Both the position numbers and the translations under genes were made by a program. The notes below the pieces were generated by a model that was not told the DNA's origin, made no database searches, and worked only from the letters and a program-made list of their open reading frames with translations. DNA of 64,000 nucleotides from JALUZX01 sp964561605 (GTDB lineage Bacteria; Planctomycetota; UBA1135; JALUZX01): positions 62,001 to 126,000 of the forward strand of contig CAZLQD010000005.1 in the NCBI GenBank assembly GCA_964561605.1. The letters run 5' to 3'. Positions 1 to 11,011 of the stretch are shown here, in pieces (position 1 is the stretch's first letter; every line of letters begins with the position of its first letter).

Positions 1-2592
1 GAAGGGGGCCAGGGAGAAGGGGAGGCTCACCCCGAGGCCGGGGGCACGGCTCTTGGAGGGACCTGCAAGGAGGACCGCCGCCGACCCGGGGTCGGCAAGC
101 ATGAGCCAGACGGTGAAGTCGCGGTTTCCCGGAACGGGATCCCCGCCGAGAGTCACGATGGCCGGGACGAAATTCCCCCCGCCCGGGCATCCCTTCCCGA
201 AGGGGCGGACCTGCACCTTGTAGGAGAAGGCCGCTCCCCCGGCCAACGGACCGCCTCCCTTGGCCGCACGGGCGTAATAGGGCGACCCGACGTCCAGGAA
301 GGAGGGAGAGGAAGGGTCGAGGGAACGGTAGGCCGGGTCGAAGCGGATCACCCCGGAGAGGGTCACCTTGGACGCGCCGTTGCGGATCCCGTTTCCGCTC
401 AGGGCGCAGGGCCCCATCGTGACCAGGGCGCAATGGTCCAGGAGGAGGGTCGTGGACAGGGCCGAACTCGAGACGTAGAGCGCCTCGAGCCTTCCTCCCG
501 AAGGAGGCCCGGTGAAGATGCAGTCGGTGAACTCCATCCTGTTGTAGTCCGCCAGGGCGGAAACGCATACCGGGGAGGTGTCGCCTCCCGGGTACCGGGC
601 GTCGTGGAAAGTACACCGCTCCACCCGGACCCTGAGGGGGTTCCCGGAGGATCCCGGCGCCCTGTGGTACCAGTTGTAGCGGCTGTTGAAGGCGAAAATG
701 CTGTCCTTCAACAATCCCACGGGGGAAAGGGTGAGGAGGCCCGCGTCGGTGGAAGCGCTTCCGTTGTGGTGTACCAGGCATCCCGAGATCGTGACCCGGG
801 AGGCAGAGGCGTTGGGAGCGTCCACGAGGATTCCGCTTCCCTTGTTGTGCGCGACGGTGACCCGTTCCTTCCCGGTCCCCCCGAGGATCACGAGGTAGGA
901 GTGCCTCCCGTTCCGGTAGGCGATCCCTTCGCCGTCGTTCCAGGTGACCAAGGTCCGCCCCTCGATCCGCACCTGGGTGCAGGCCGCGTTCAGGGCGAGG
1001 CCGGGGGAGGCGCCCTGGGAGACCGTGAGCCCCCTGGTCCGAAGGAGCTGCCAGTTTCCGTCACCGGCGCTCCGCACCCCTCTCAGGACCAGGACCCCCC
1101 GCTCGCCGCCCGAACCGCCCCCCCACCGGGTGCAGAGGGCCCGGGCGTCCTTGTCGGCCGGCGCGGGAACGTCCCCCGAGAGGCTCCCCGTGAGGGTCAC
1201 CCTCTCCAGGGTGAGGGAGAAGCCGTCGTGGGTTCCGGCGGATACCATGCTGTCTACCGCAAGAGCCACGGCTCCCGTCCTGACGCCGGGCCCCCTGTAG
1301 AGAGGCACAACGGTCAGGTCCTTCAGGACCCACTTCCGCTGGATAGGTATCTCCAGGTAGATTCCGGTCTTCACGGACCACTTGCCGCATGGCGAGGGGG
1401 GAATGACCACCGTGCAGGGTTTCCCGTTGCCGTCGGCGTCCCCCTCGACGACCAGGTCGTCCAGGACATCGAAGTCCAGGGGCCCCATCTCCACCACCTT
1501 GTCCGTGGTGATCCGGATCCTGTCCTTGTCGAGGGAGCGGTGGGTCCTCAGCCAGGAGAGGGCCTGCCCGATGGTGGCGAACCGGCCGGGAGCACCGCCC
1601 AGGCCGTCCACGACGACCTCGTTGGAGAGGCGGAACATGGTGGCGTCCGCCCGGAACAGGTGGGAACCGTCCCTGGGAGAAGCGGAGGAGTCGTCCCAGA
1701 CCACCTTGTCGGCCCTCCCTTTCCGCAGGTTCCAGATGCCCACCAGGTAGAGCCAACGGTTGACCCCGAGCCTGCCCTGGTCCCAGGTCCAGGTCCTGGA
1801 GCCGCCGGCGTGGAAGAGCGTCACCTTCACGCCCGCCACGTTGGGCGAAGCCTGGTTGCAGGTGACGAAGATCTTGTAAGGACCCGCCTGGGGAAGGTAG
1901 GGAAGGAACTCCGCCCTGTCCGAGGAGTTTCCCGTGACCCTGTTGTAGAAGCACCTTCCGTCGTGGAGGAAGTGGGCGTAGGAGTCGTAGGAAGAGGTGC
2001 GGCTCGTCCCGTAGTAGCGGAAGGAGGGGGGCCCGTCGTCGGACTCGACGACGATGTCGGAGACGCCCTTGTTCTCGACGAGTCTGGTCCGCCGGATCCC
2101 CTTGTATTTGTAGTAGGAGGAAGGGGGTTGGCGCCACCGGTAGACCACGCCCACGCTCCTTCCACCCGCCTCGATGATGAGATGGGACCCCCACCCGTCT
2201 CCCGCTTCGAAGATGTAGGTGTGCCCGCCGGTGTTTCCGGGATAACGGAAGACACAGGCGTCCCCCGTCACCAGGGCCTTCAGGCTGACCTCCTTCCAGT
2301 GTGGGCCCGGGGTCTGGATCAGGTTGGCCGTAACGTACGGATGGTAAGGCTGCCTGTAGGGAACCCAGTGGGCGATGGCCCAGGCCTTTCCGACGAGCCC
2401 CGAACAGTCCGTCCCGCCCCACCTCTTGTCGGCCGGATCCCACTTGGAACCACCCATGATGTAGGGGCAGCCTACGGCGCTCCTGGCGTAGTCCAGGATC
2501 TCCTCCCTGTCCCTGAGGGGGGTCACCTGGGCCGCCGCGGTCCCGCCGAGGAGGAGAAGGAGAAGGGCCCTGGAGAGAACTCCGGCCTTCAT
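1..2592 (-). CDS. Secreted NlpC/P60 - golvesin-like - beta-helix protein, cut by window edge
   Basis: The frame is open from the ATG at 2592 to the left edge (864 codons, no stop), so the C-terminus is missing. The order is a signal peptide (1-22), an NlpC/P60-type domain (about 25-160), a golvesin/Xly-type beta-sandwich (about 173-320), right-handed beta-helix-like repeats (about 325-760), and the start of a C-terminal CPG domain. In the first domain DCSGLV gives the likely nucleophile Cys63, GGHTYIF gives His124, and an acidic or polar third residue lies near 137-141. NlpC/P60 enzymes cleave peptidoglycan peptides or related amides; the substrate here is unknown. Its ATG overlaps the stop of the upstream propeller gene (ATGA), so the two are probably translationally coupled. 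Domain calls rest on motif recognition only. Confidence 0.8.
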   Translation of the reverse strand, partial: MKAGVLSRALLLLLLGGTAAAQVTPLRDREEILDYARSAVGCPYIMGGSKWDPADKRWGGTDCSGLVGKAWAIAHWVPYRQPYHPYVTANLIQTPGPHWKEVSLKALVTGDACVFRYPGNTGGHTYIFEAGDGWGSHLIIEAGGRSVGVVYRWRQPPSSYYKYKGIRRTRLVENKGVSDIVVESDDGPPSFRYYGTSRTSSYDSYAHFLHDGRCFYNRVTGNSSDRAEFLPYLPQAGPYKIFVTCNQASPNVAGVKVTLFHAGGSRTWTWDQGRLGVNRWLYLVGIWNLRKGRADKVVWDDSSASPRDGSHLFRADATMFRLSNEVVVDGLGGAPGRFATIGQALSWLRTHRSLDKDRIRITTDKVVEMGPLDFDVLDDLVVEGDADGNGKPCTVVIPPSPCGKWSVKTGIYLEIPIQRKWVLKDLTVVPLYRGPGVRTGAVALAVDSMVSAGTHDGFSLTLERVTLTGSLSGDVPAPADKDARALCTRWGGGSGGERGVLVLRGVRSAGDGNWQLLRTRGLTVSQGASPGLALNAACTQVRIEGRTLVTWNDGEGIAYRNGRHSYLVILGGTGKERVTVAHNKGSGILVDAPNASASRVTISGCLVHHNGSASTDAGLLTLSPVGLLKDSIFAFNSRYNWYHRAPGSSGNPLRVRVERCTFHDARYPGGDTSPVCVSALADYNRMEFTDCIFTGPPSGGRLEALYVSSSALSTTLLLDHCALVTMGPCALSGNGIRNGASKVTLSGVIRFDPAYRSLDPSSPSFLDVGSPYYARAAKGGGPLAGGAAFSYKVQVRPFGKGCPGGGNFVPAIVTLGGDPVPGNRDFTVWLMLADPGSAAVLLAGPSKSRAPGLGVSLPFSLAPF

Positions 2593-3581
2593 CGTCCCAC
2601 CTCCTTCCCGGCGCCGGCTTCGGGCGCCTCGTCATCCTCGTCCACGCCCCAGTTCCGCCAGTCCCACTCCAGGACCTCCACACCCTCAGGTCCCGTCCTG
2701 AGCTGGTAGAGAAGGCCCTCGGGCGACAGGGAGAAACGGCTCATCAGGTCCGTCGTGGAACCGCCGGCGATGCGGCGCTTCGCCAGGATCTTCCCCGAAG
2801 CCGAGACCAGCAGGACGAGGATCCGGCGGGAAGGATCGTCCCAGGGAAAGAGGGCCACCGCCGTCCTCCCGGCCCGATCCGTCTCCAGGTCCAGGATGCA
2901 CTCCACGCCCCCCCGGACCGGGTAGTTCCGCTCCACGGGGAGCTTCGTTTCCTTCCTTCCGAAAAGAAGGGCCACGCCGTCACGGGAGCGGGCGGCCTGG
3001 ACCCAGCCGAAGACCGCCGGCCTTCCCGGAAGACAGCCTCCCGGCGGCGGGGTGATCGGGCAGGGGAGGAGCGGCTCCACTCCGGGGAAAGGAAGGGTGG
3101 AAACCAGGGCGTGCCCCCATTCCAGGAGAACCGCGTTCTTTCCGGCGAAGATCCCCGAGGGGAGGAGGCCCTTCCTGGGAGGAGCGGGTAGGGGAAGAAC
3201 CGCCGGGGCCTTTCCCTCCTCCAGGACCCGGACCTCCTTCTTCACGAAGGCGTCCAGGACGAGGGCCCGTCCCTTTCCGTCCACGGCGAGGAGGTCCACC
3301 GTCCGGGAACCCACTTCCAGAACCCGCCGGAGCCTGCCCGAGAGGTCGAAGACCTGGACCCGACCGTGGACACGGTCGAGGATATAGACGAGACCCTTGG
3401 CCACGGCCAGGGCGGACGGCCCGAGCCTGGCGCCGGTCTCCTCCCTGGCGAAGGATCCCGGTGCCTCCCCCCAGGGAGCCCTGAGAACCCGCCGGGGTGC
3501 GGGCCGTAGAGCGGGCCGGGGGGGGCCCGCCTGGGGAAGGGAAAGGAAGAAGAGGGCGGGAAGGACGAGGATGGGGCGCAT
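2589..3581 (-). CDS. Secreted beta-propeller-like protein
   Basis: This 330-residue protein begins with a signal peptide (MRPILVLPALFFLSLPQAG). I chose the ATG at 3581, not the upstream start at 3680, because an AGGAG Shine-Dalgarno lies just before it and it opens the signal peptide. The body has strands typical of NHL or six-bladed propellers, such as GLVYILDRVHGRVQVFDLSG, each ending in a hydrophobic-aromatic turn. Such proteins bind partners or sense the periplasm; no catalytic motif is visible. It is followed without a gap (ATGA overlap) by the NlpC/P60 beta-helix gene. A specific function cannot be assigned. Confidence 0.75.
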   Translation of the reverse strand: MRPILVLPALFFLSLPQAGPPRPALRPAPRRVLRAPWGEAPGSFAREETGARLGPSALAVAKGLVYILDRVHGRVQVFDLSGRLRRVLEVGSRTVDLLAVDGKGRALVLDAFVKKEVRVLEEGKAPAVLPLPAPPRKGLLPSGIFAGKNAVLLEWGHALVSTLPFPGVEPLLPCPITPPPGGCLPGRPAVFGWVQAARSRDGVALLFGRKETKLPVERNYPVRGGVECILDLETDRAGRTAVALFPWDDPSRRILVLLVSASGKILAKRRIAGGSTTDLMSRFSLSPEGLLYQLRTGPEGVEVLEWDWRNWGVDEDDEAPEAGAGKEVGR

Positions 3582-3756
3582 GGAAACTCCAGTCTCCTGG
3601 AAGGTGTAGAACCCCATTATTCTACCTTTTTCCGCCTTCACCGGTCGATCACCCCTTCCCTCCCTCCAAGGGGGCCCCACCGGGAGGAGCGGGAGGGAAC
3701 GCGCCGAAAGGAGACGGCCGCCCCTCCCGGGGGGAGGGACGGCCCTGGTCCGGTCC

Positions 3757-3787
3757 CCCCGCGGGAGGAGGGTATCCTCCCGCGGGG
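3757..3787 (-). terminator. Hairpin after the SGNH-like gene
   Basis: A perfect 13-bp inverted repeat (CCCCGCGGGAGGA and its complement) with a 5-nt loop lies about 20 nt downstream of the stop at 3807 on the minus strand. No U-tract follows, so it may be a Rho-assisted stop or a 3'-end stabilising hairpin. Confidence 0.5.
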
Positions 3788-3806
3788 AAGAGAAGTCCCC
3801 TTCCTG

Positions 3807-5042
3807 CTAGCGCACCAGGCGGACCGCCACGGGACGGGAGACGAAGTCGAAGGGGGAGAGGAGGGTGTAGGCGAAGAAGAACTTTCCTCCCGCCAACCCC
3901 GAAGTCCCCGGAGGGATGACGAGGGACGCCGAGGCCCGGCCATTTCCGTCCAGGAACCCGGCGAAACCCCGGAAGGTGCCGCTGTTGCCGGTCAATGCGG
4001 TCAGAAGGGTGAAAGAGTCCAGAACGAGAGGGAGGGTGAGGCCCTTGCCCGGGAGAGGGATTCCCGGCGAAGTGCCGGTCATGCTCCCCAGCAGGAGGTA
4101 GGCCCTTCCCTTGCGGGAGAGGCCGGCGTCCAGGGTGAAACGGACCGAACCTCCCGCCGACAGGGAAACCTCGTCACGATCCAGCTCGAGGGAACCCGGT
4201 CCGGGCCAGCCCGCCAGGCGGGCCCAGAGCCACCAGGCGGCGAAGGCCTTGAGATTGGCGTTGAGGGGCTGGCTGTGGGCCGAGTAGCAACGATACCACT
4301 CCACCCCTTCCTTGTGGCGGCTCTGCCACTCCTTCGCCCAGTTCCCGAGCCTCCTTCCGCCCGGGGCCGAGTAGTAGTCGCAGTTGTCGTTGGCGTAGGG
4401 GAAATACTTGCCGTCCGGGTCGTAGCTCTCGATGTCGGCGAAATCGTAGAGGATCTTCCCTCGGGAACGGCAGAAGGCCCGGATCTGGTCGTTCCTGGCC
4501 TTGGTGTTCTTGTAGCGCCAGATGTTCAGGTGGCCCGTCATGTAGACGAACTTGACCTTGGGGAATTCCTTCTCCAGCTTCTCCATGGGGACCAGGTATC
4601 GGTCCACCATGGCCTGGGCGGAATAAGAGGAGACCTGGCCGCACCAGGACCAGATCACCACGTTGACGTCCTTGTTGGCCGGATTCTTCAGGTAGGCCCT
4701 CGTGGCGTCGTACCACTTCGGATAATAGCCCACGTCGCCCGGAAGGACCCGGTCCCTCAAGTCCAGGGCCCCGCCCCTACCTCCCTTGTTGAAGGCGTAG
4801 AGGGGACCTCCGAAGCCCTTGGTGAATCCCACGAGGCCCTGCATCCCCGTGACGAGCTGGCTTCCGTGGGAAGTATGCCCGTAAGCAATATGAAGGCGTT
4901 TCTTGGTGAGTTCGATCCAGGAGCGGGGAATCCGGGGGAGCTTGGTGCACCTGTGGTCCACCAGGATCCCCCCCTGGGCGGGAATGAGGGGAGAAAAACA
5001 AAGGAGGGAGACGACGAGGGTTCCGAACTTCCATCTCTTCAT
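3807..5042 (-). CDS. Secreted SGNH-like hydrolase with C-terminal beta-domain
   Basis: The ATG at 5042 has a good GGAGGA site 6-7 nt upstream and opens a signal peptide ending near SPLIPAQG, giving 411 residues. The N-terminal two thirds carries YGHTSHGSQL, VVIWSWCGQVS, YMTGHLNIWRY and a late CYSAHSQPLNANLKAF block. Their spacing resembles SGNH/GDSL-type hydrolases, with a possible Ser in HGSQ and a His in SAHSQ, but the canonical GDS is absent, so the fold is inferred. The last ~120 residues (from about SLELDRDEVSLSAGG) form a separate beta-domain of a type recurring at the ends of secreted planctomycete proteins. No substrate can be assigned. An esterase or acetylxylan-type role is possible but unproven. 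Confidence 0.7.
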   Translation of the reverse strand: MKRWKFGTLVVSLLCFSPLIPAQGGILVDHRCTKLPRIPRSWIELTKKRLHIAYGHTSHGSQLVTGMQGLVGFTKGFGGPLYAFNKGGRGGALDLRDRVLPGDVGYYPKWYDATRAYLKNPANKDVNVVIWSWCGQVSSYSAQAMVDRYLVPMEKLEKEFPKVKFVYMTGHLNIWRYKNTKARNDQIRAFCRSRGKILYDFADIESYDPDGKYFPYANDNCDYYSAPGGRRLGNWAKEWQSRHKEGVEWYRCYSAHSQPLNANLKAFAAWWLWARLAGWPGPGSLELDRDEVSLSAGGSVRFTLDAGLSRKGRAYLLLGSMTGTSPGIPLPGKGLTLPLVLDSFTLLTALTGNSGTFRGFAGFLDGNGRASASLVIPPGTSGLAGGKFFFAYTLLSPFDFVSRPVAVRLVR

Positions 5043-5527
5043 GACACGTCCTCCGGCTTCAGGGGGTAAGACCCGTTGGACTGGAACTTCCGGCTCTCCT
5101 CGGGGCCGCTCCCCGCGGAAGGAGCCTTCCCCGGGATGATCGACCAGGAAAGCTCCACCCGGGGCCGGAGAACAAGAGGGGGCGGGAAAAGGTGGAAAAC
5201 ATGAAAAATAGATACCATGAAAAAAGGCGCCGGGCCGTTTCCGGATATGGGGAAGAAAAAAGAAAAGGATGAAGAAAACCGACCCCGCCACCCGCTCCGG
5301 GACACCTTTCGGCTCAAAGGGAGAATGAGCACGGCAGATTCCCGCACGAAGCGGAAGAAGTCCGGCCGGAAACGAACCGGTTCAAATGGCTCGGAACGAA
5401 ACACCGGGTGGGGAGGAATAGGTGGTCGGGCTCAAGGCGTGAGAGCCCGATCCCCCCATGGCACGGGACGTTCCGGGCCGCCCGGTTCAGGGAACATGGG
5501 CGGCCCGCTTCCCCTACGCCCCCCCAA
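5043..5527. other. Intergenic region between SGNH-like gene and hutU
   Basis: No convincing gene lies in these 485 nt; frames here have no recognisable domain and unlikely composition. An A/T-rich patch at 5190-5235 probably holds the leftward promoter of the SGNH-like gene, but no clear -35/-10 pair can be picked. Two hairpins, 5428-5449 (arms CGGGCTC) and 5474-5507, follow the end of hutU. Confidence 0.5.
5474..5507 (-). terminator. Stem-loop after hutU
   Basis: Arms CGGGCCGCCC (5474-5483) and GGGCGGCCCG (5498-5507) pair perfectly over 10 bp around a 14-nt loop, 20 nt past the hutU stop on the minus strand. A second, weaker hairpin follows at 5428-5449. No U-run is present, so efficient intrinsic termination is uncertain. 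Confidence 0.45.
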
Positions 5528-7555
<2,028 letters not shown>

Positions 7556-7598
7556 GGCGTTCCTCCTTCGCCGGCGCCGCGGCCGGCGGGTTTCCTCG

Positions 7599-10163
7599 CT
7601 ATTTCTTTTCCCACCTGTGGTTCCACGCCTCGGGCTGATTCTTGAGATAGCGGTCGAACCACTCCAGGATCATTGTGCGATGGAGTGTCCGGTTCCGCCG
7701 GGAGCCGGAGATCCCGTGATCCTCCCCCTTGAAGGTGACGAGCTCCGCCTTTCTCCCAAGGACCTTCAGGGCCGTGAACATCTGCTGGGACTCCAGGCAG
7801 GGAACGTTCACGTCCGCCAGGCCGTGAAGGAGGAGAAGGGGGGTTCGAATCCGGTCAGCGTGAAACAAGGGGGAGCGGTCCACGAATATGTCCTTCCTGT
7901 TCCAGGGATAGCTCCTGGCCAGGGCCATGTCACCGTAAGTCCAGCCCCAGGTTCCTCCGCCCCAGTAGCTGGCGATGTTGGATATGCCGTACATGCTCAC
8001 CGCCGCCGCCAGCTTCGTATCCTTCGTGACGAGATCCATCGTGGTGAATCCCCCGTAGGATCCCCCGAAGCATCCTACCTTGGCCGGGTCCAGCTCGGGA
8101 TGGGCCTTCAGCACCCGGGCGATCCCTTCCAGGATGTCCGCGCTCGCCCGGGCCCCCCAGTCGTTCACGTGGGAATCGGCGAAGTACCTCCCGTAGGCCC
8201 CGGCACCCCGGGGATTCAGGACGTAGACGGCGTAGCCGTTCGCGGCGAGGAACTGGTGGGTCCAGTAGAAGACCTCCCTCGTCGCCGAGGCGCCGCCGTA
8301 ATAGTAGACCACCAGGGGGATCTTGCCCGGAAGGGGATCCAAGGCCGGGTAGAGCCACCCGTCGATCCGCACCCCTTCCTTGTCGAGGAAGGCGAAGTCC
8401 ACCGGGGTGGATAGTTTCCACTTCGCCAGGACCTTCTTGTTGGGATCGAAAACCTCCACGGGAGAACCTCCCTTTTCGAGCCAGGCGACATAGGGCAGGC
8501 GGGTGAATCCCCCTCCAAGGTAGGCCACCCGCGGAGGAACGGCCCCGGGAGCAGGGCAAAGGGAGCCCATCACGAGGGCCCCGCCCTTCCAGGCCTTGAA
8601 GGCCGGGGGATCGGTGGAGAAGTCCACCGTGTAGAGAGCCCTCCTCCGGCCGGCGGAAGCGAGAAAGAAAGCCTTCTTTCCGTCGGGGCTCCACCACGGC
8701 CGGGTTCCGGAAACGACTCCCGGGTCGAAGGAGGCCGTCAAGTTCTTCAGCGTGCCCTTCTCCAGGTCCAGGAGGTAGAGGTCCTCGTTGTCGAAGTTGT
8801 GCTCCCCGTGGGATTCGGAAAGCCATGAAGGCGCTCCTGGGGGGAGTTTCCGGGCCTTGGCCCTGGGATCACCGGGAGGCCAGACCTCCGAGGCGGGAGC
8901 GATGAACAGGACCTTCTTCCCGCCGGGGGAGAACCGCAGGTCCGAAGGCCAGCTCTCGAATCCGGTCCGCAAGGAGGCCACCTTCCGGGCCTCGAAGGTC
9001 CGGGTGTCCACCAACCAGAACTCGCTTGCGAACCAGGGCCGGCCCTGGACGGGGATCTTCTTCACGAGAAGGAGTCTCTCCCCCCGGGGATCCAGGTCGA
9101 AGGAGGTGACCTGGAAGTCCCCCGTGGCGGTGAGGGGCCTCTTCAGACCTTTCTTCAAGTCGGCCGTCCAGATCCGGCAGCCCGGGTTCCAATCCACCAG
9201 CTTCTGGCGGAGTTCGGTGAAGCGGGTCACCGGCCCGGGCTTGGGCTTGGGCGGGGACTGGAGCCAGAAGAGACGCTTCCCCCCCGGGGAGAAGCGGAAG
9301 TTCCCCCCGTGGTCCAGACCTTCCAGGAGAGGCTTCACCTCCCCTGTCTCCAGGTCCAGGGCCTTCATCTTGGAGCCCTCCAGGAAGGCCAGGCGGTTCC
9401 CCTCCAGGAAGGCCACGGGAGAGGCCTTGCCCACAGGGTAGATCCGCTCCCCCTTCCCGGGGGGGAGAGAGAGGATGTGGAGGTTTCCATCGAAGATGTA
9501 GACGAGCTTCTTTCCGTCGGGAGAAAGGAGAGGGGCCCCCACTCCCCGCCGCCTCCGGTAGATCTCTTCGTACCGGGCCGGGAGGTGCCTGGATTCGACC
9601 TGGAAGGTGGGAGGAAGGGGTGCTTTCACCCCGCCGGGAAGGGCCGAGAAGGAGAGGGCCGGCTTGGTCTTTCCCCCGGGAAGGACCAGGCGGAATACCA
9701 ACGGCCAGTGCCCCCGGGCCAGGAAACGCCGGGCCTTCCCCTTGCCAGACTTGGTGCTTCCCAGGCTCTTCCCGTCCAGGAAGACCGCCGCCTCGCCGGG
9801 AAAAGACCAATGGAAGGAGAGGGACTGCCAGCGGGGATTCTCCAGGTAGGCCACGGCGTAGATCACCTGGCCGGCCGAGGCCGAAGGGAGGACGAGACTC
9901 CCCTTTTCTGCGGGCACGGCCTTCCAGGCATAGGTCTTTCCCAACCAGGCCAAGGAATCTCCCGCCTCGGGCTCCAGGCTGGCCGGGTCCAGGCCCTGCC
10001 CGCCGTCACCTTTCTTTCCAAAGACCGCCCTGGGCCTGGGAAGGGGCCCGAGAACCAGGAAAGCCCCGGGGGAAGCTTTCCGAACGGACATGGAGAGGGC
10101 GGGGAAGGCCGGAGAGGACAATAATAAAGGAAGAAAGAGAAGGATCCGGCGCCGCTTCTTCAT
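7599..10163 (-). CDS. Secreted S9-family (prolyl oligopeptidase/DPP-IV type) peptidase
   Basis: This is an 854-residue serine peptidase with a signal peptide (MKKRRRILLFLPLLLSSPAF), a long beta-propeller-like region (about 200-560) and a C-terminal alpha/beta-hydrolase domain. The catalytic triad is visible: Ser702 in CFGGSYGGFT, Asp784 in HGLADVNVP and His816 in KGEDHGISG. Family members remove dipeptides or cleave short peptides, often after Pro. The signal peptide puts it in the periplasm or outside. An almost perfect GGAGGTGAT site precedes the ATG. It is the first gene of a two-gene unit with hutU, which suggests peptide scavenging upstream of amino-acid catabolism. The exact specificity cannot be read from sequence. 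Confidence 0.92.
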   Translation of the reverse strand: MKKRRRILLFLPLLLSSPAFPALSMSVRKASPGAFLVLGPLPRPRAVFGKKGDGGQGLDPASLEPEAGDSLAWLGKTYAWKAVPAEKGSLVLPSASAGQVIYAVAYLENPRWQSLSFHWSFPGEAAVFLDGKSLGSTKSGKGKARRFLARGHWPLVFRLVLPGGKTKPALSFSALPGGVKAPLPPTFQVESRHLPARYEEIYRRRRGVGAPLLSPDGKKLVYIFDGNLHILSLPPGKGERIYPVGKASPVAFLEGNRLAFLEGSKMKALDLETGEVKPLLEGLDHGGNFRFSPGGKRLFWLQSPPKPKPGPVTRFTELRQKLVDWNPGCRIWTADLKKGLKRPLTATGDFQVTSFDLDPRGERLLLVKKIPVQGRPWFASEFWLVDTRTFEARKVASLRTGFESWPSDLRFSPGGKKVLFIAPASEVWPPGDPRAKARKLPPGAPSWLSESHGEHNFDNEDLYLLDLEKGTLKNLTASFDPGVVSGTRPWWSPDGKKAFFLASAGRRRALYTVDFSTDPPAFKAWKGGALVMGSLCPAPGAVPPRVAYLGGGFTRLPYVAWLEKGGSPVEVFDPNKKVLAKWKLSTPVDFAFLDKEGVRIDGWLYPALDPLPGKIPLVVYYYGGASATREVFYWTHQFLAANGYAVYVLNPRGAGAYGRYFADSHVNDWGARASADILEGIARVLKAHPELDPAKVGCFGGSYGGFTTMDLVTKDTKLAAAVSMYGISNIASYWGGGTWGWTYGDMALARSYPWNRKDIFVDRSPLFHADRIRTPLLLLHGLADVNVPCLESQQMFTALKVLGRKAELVTFKGEDHGISGSRRNRTLHRTMILEWFDRYLKNQPEAWNHRWEKK

Positions 10164-10280
10164 AGATCACCTCCACGAAGCCTCTCTAGAGGACCACCTC
10201 CCAAGAGATCAGGAAACCCCTGGACTTGGGCCGGAAAAGGATGGTGGCCCCAAGGGCTCGGGAATTCCACCGGAACCCAG

Positions 10281-10316
10281 AAAAAGGCGGGCCCACCCCC
10301 TTCCGGGAGTGGGCCC
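10281..10316 (-). terminator. Intrinsic terminator in leader upstream of the S9 peptidase gene
   Basis: On the minus strand, arms GGGCCCAC (10316-10309) and GTGGGCCC (10296-10289) plus three further inner pairs form a GC-rich stem, followed by GCC and a run of five T (10285-10281). It sits about 120 nt before the S9 peptidase ATG, so it either ends a small RNA or acts as an attenuator for the S9-hutU unit. Confidence 0.6.
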
Positions 10317-10425
10317 TTGCGAGTCTCTTCTCTTCCTCGCCTGCTTAGGCCACTCGGAGCCGCTGGATAGGGTCTCGGGTGACCCGTCCCGAAAGAACCG
10401 GGGGACCGACGGACGTAACGAACAT
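10285..10425 (-). ncRNA. Candidate leader or small RNA ending at the terminator
   Basis: The minus strand between the A/T-rich patch and the terminator can form consecutive local hairpins: CCCG/CGGG around 10403-10389, GGGTC/GACCC around 10386-10371, and GCGAG/CTCGC around 10341-10320. This compact structure followed by an intrinsic terminator suits a transcribed leader or small RNA. No known family (SRP, 6S, tmRNA, RNase P or a named riboswitch) was recognised, and the 5' end is a guess. Confidence 0.3.
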
Positions 10426-10903
10426 TTTAGCAAAAAACATACCTACTTACACTTCCTTCCCTTTTTTTCTACTTTAATTCTACGTAAAAACCTGCAAGTT
10501 CTTGGAATTGGTCAAGTTAGACCCCGGCAGGGCTGGCGGGCCACCTGGTTCTTCTCCCCTGCTCCCAGGGAAGGGTTTCTTCTCATTCTCGACAAGTGTG
10601 CGAATCGACACAAAGAGAGAAGGAGAGCGCACAGCCCGATCCCTTCGCCGGAGAGAACAGCCTTCCGCCCGTTCCCCCACTTTCCGCCGGGAAACCCGCC
10701 CCCCCCGGAAGGCCGCAGACCGAAAATCGAAACGAGTTATTAGCACCATATTACCAGGGAATTCAGGGGAACTCGGGGGAGGGGGAAGGACGGAGACCCC
10801 AGGCTACTCTATCGTAAGTACTTTACTATCAACATGTTTCGTCCATCCGCTCCGCCCGGGACCGGCCTACTTCCTGATTTTTTGGAAAATACAGAAGAAA
10901 TGC

Positions 10904-10932
10904 TTGTCCGGTTTCCGGTCTTCCCCTTTAAT
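10904..10932 (+). promoter_or_regulatory. Sigma-70-like promoter for the FHA regulator
   Basis: TTGTCC (10904-10909) and TTTAAT (10927-10932) are separated by exactly 17 nt, about 75 nt before the regulator start. They match the -35 and -10 consensus at 4 and 5 of 6 positions. Confidence 0.5.
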
Positions 10933-11011
10933 GAAGTCCCCCAATGCCCTAGAATAGCGCCACGAATGGGGGGGCATCCTCCTCTTCTCAGCCCCCTGAA
11001 GGGAGATGGCA

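Larger units (their letters stand above)
10164..11011. other. Divergent regulatory region (S9-hutU / FHA regulator)
   Basis: This 848-nt stretch has no supportable gene; several frames cross it but lack known motifs. It is markedly more A/T-rich between 10410 and 10510 and between 10735 and 10960 than its surroundings, as expected for promoters of the two divergent genes. It contains a leftward leader with an intrinsic terminator (10281-10316) and a rightward sigma-70-like promoter (10904-10932). Confidence 0.6.

Noticed and set aside
433..2709. A 758-codon plus-strand frame opposite the NlpC/P60 gene
   Set aside because: It has no family motifs and Pro/Gly/Val-rich composition; the minus-strand frame encodes recognisable domains with a signal peptide.
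3716..3745. A second hairpin (GGCC...GGCC) near the end of the SGNH-like gene
   Set aside because: Stem is short and interrupted; the adjacent 13-bp hairpin is a better candidate.
7842..7852. GGTTCGAATCC, identical to a tRNA T-arm
   Set aside because: It lies inside the S9 peptidase coding sequence, and no acceptor stem, D-arm or anticodon arm fits around it.
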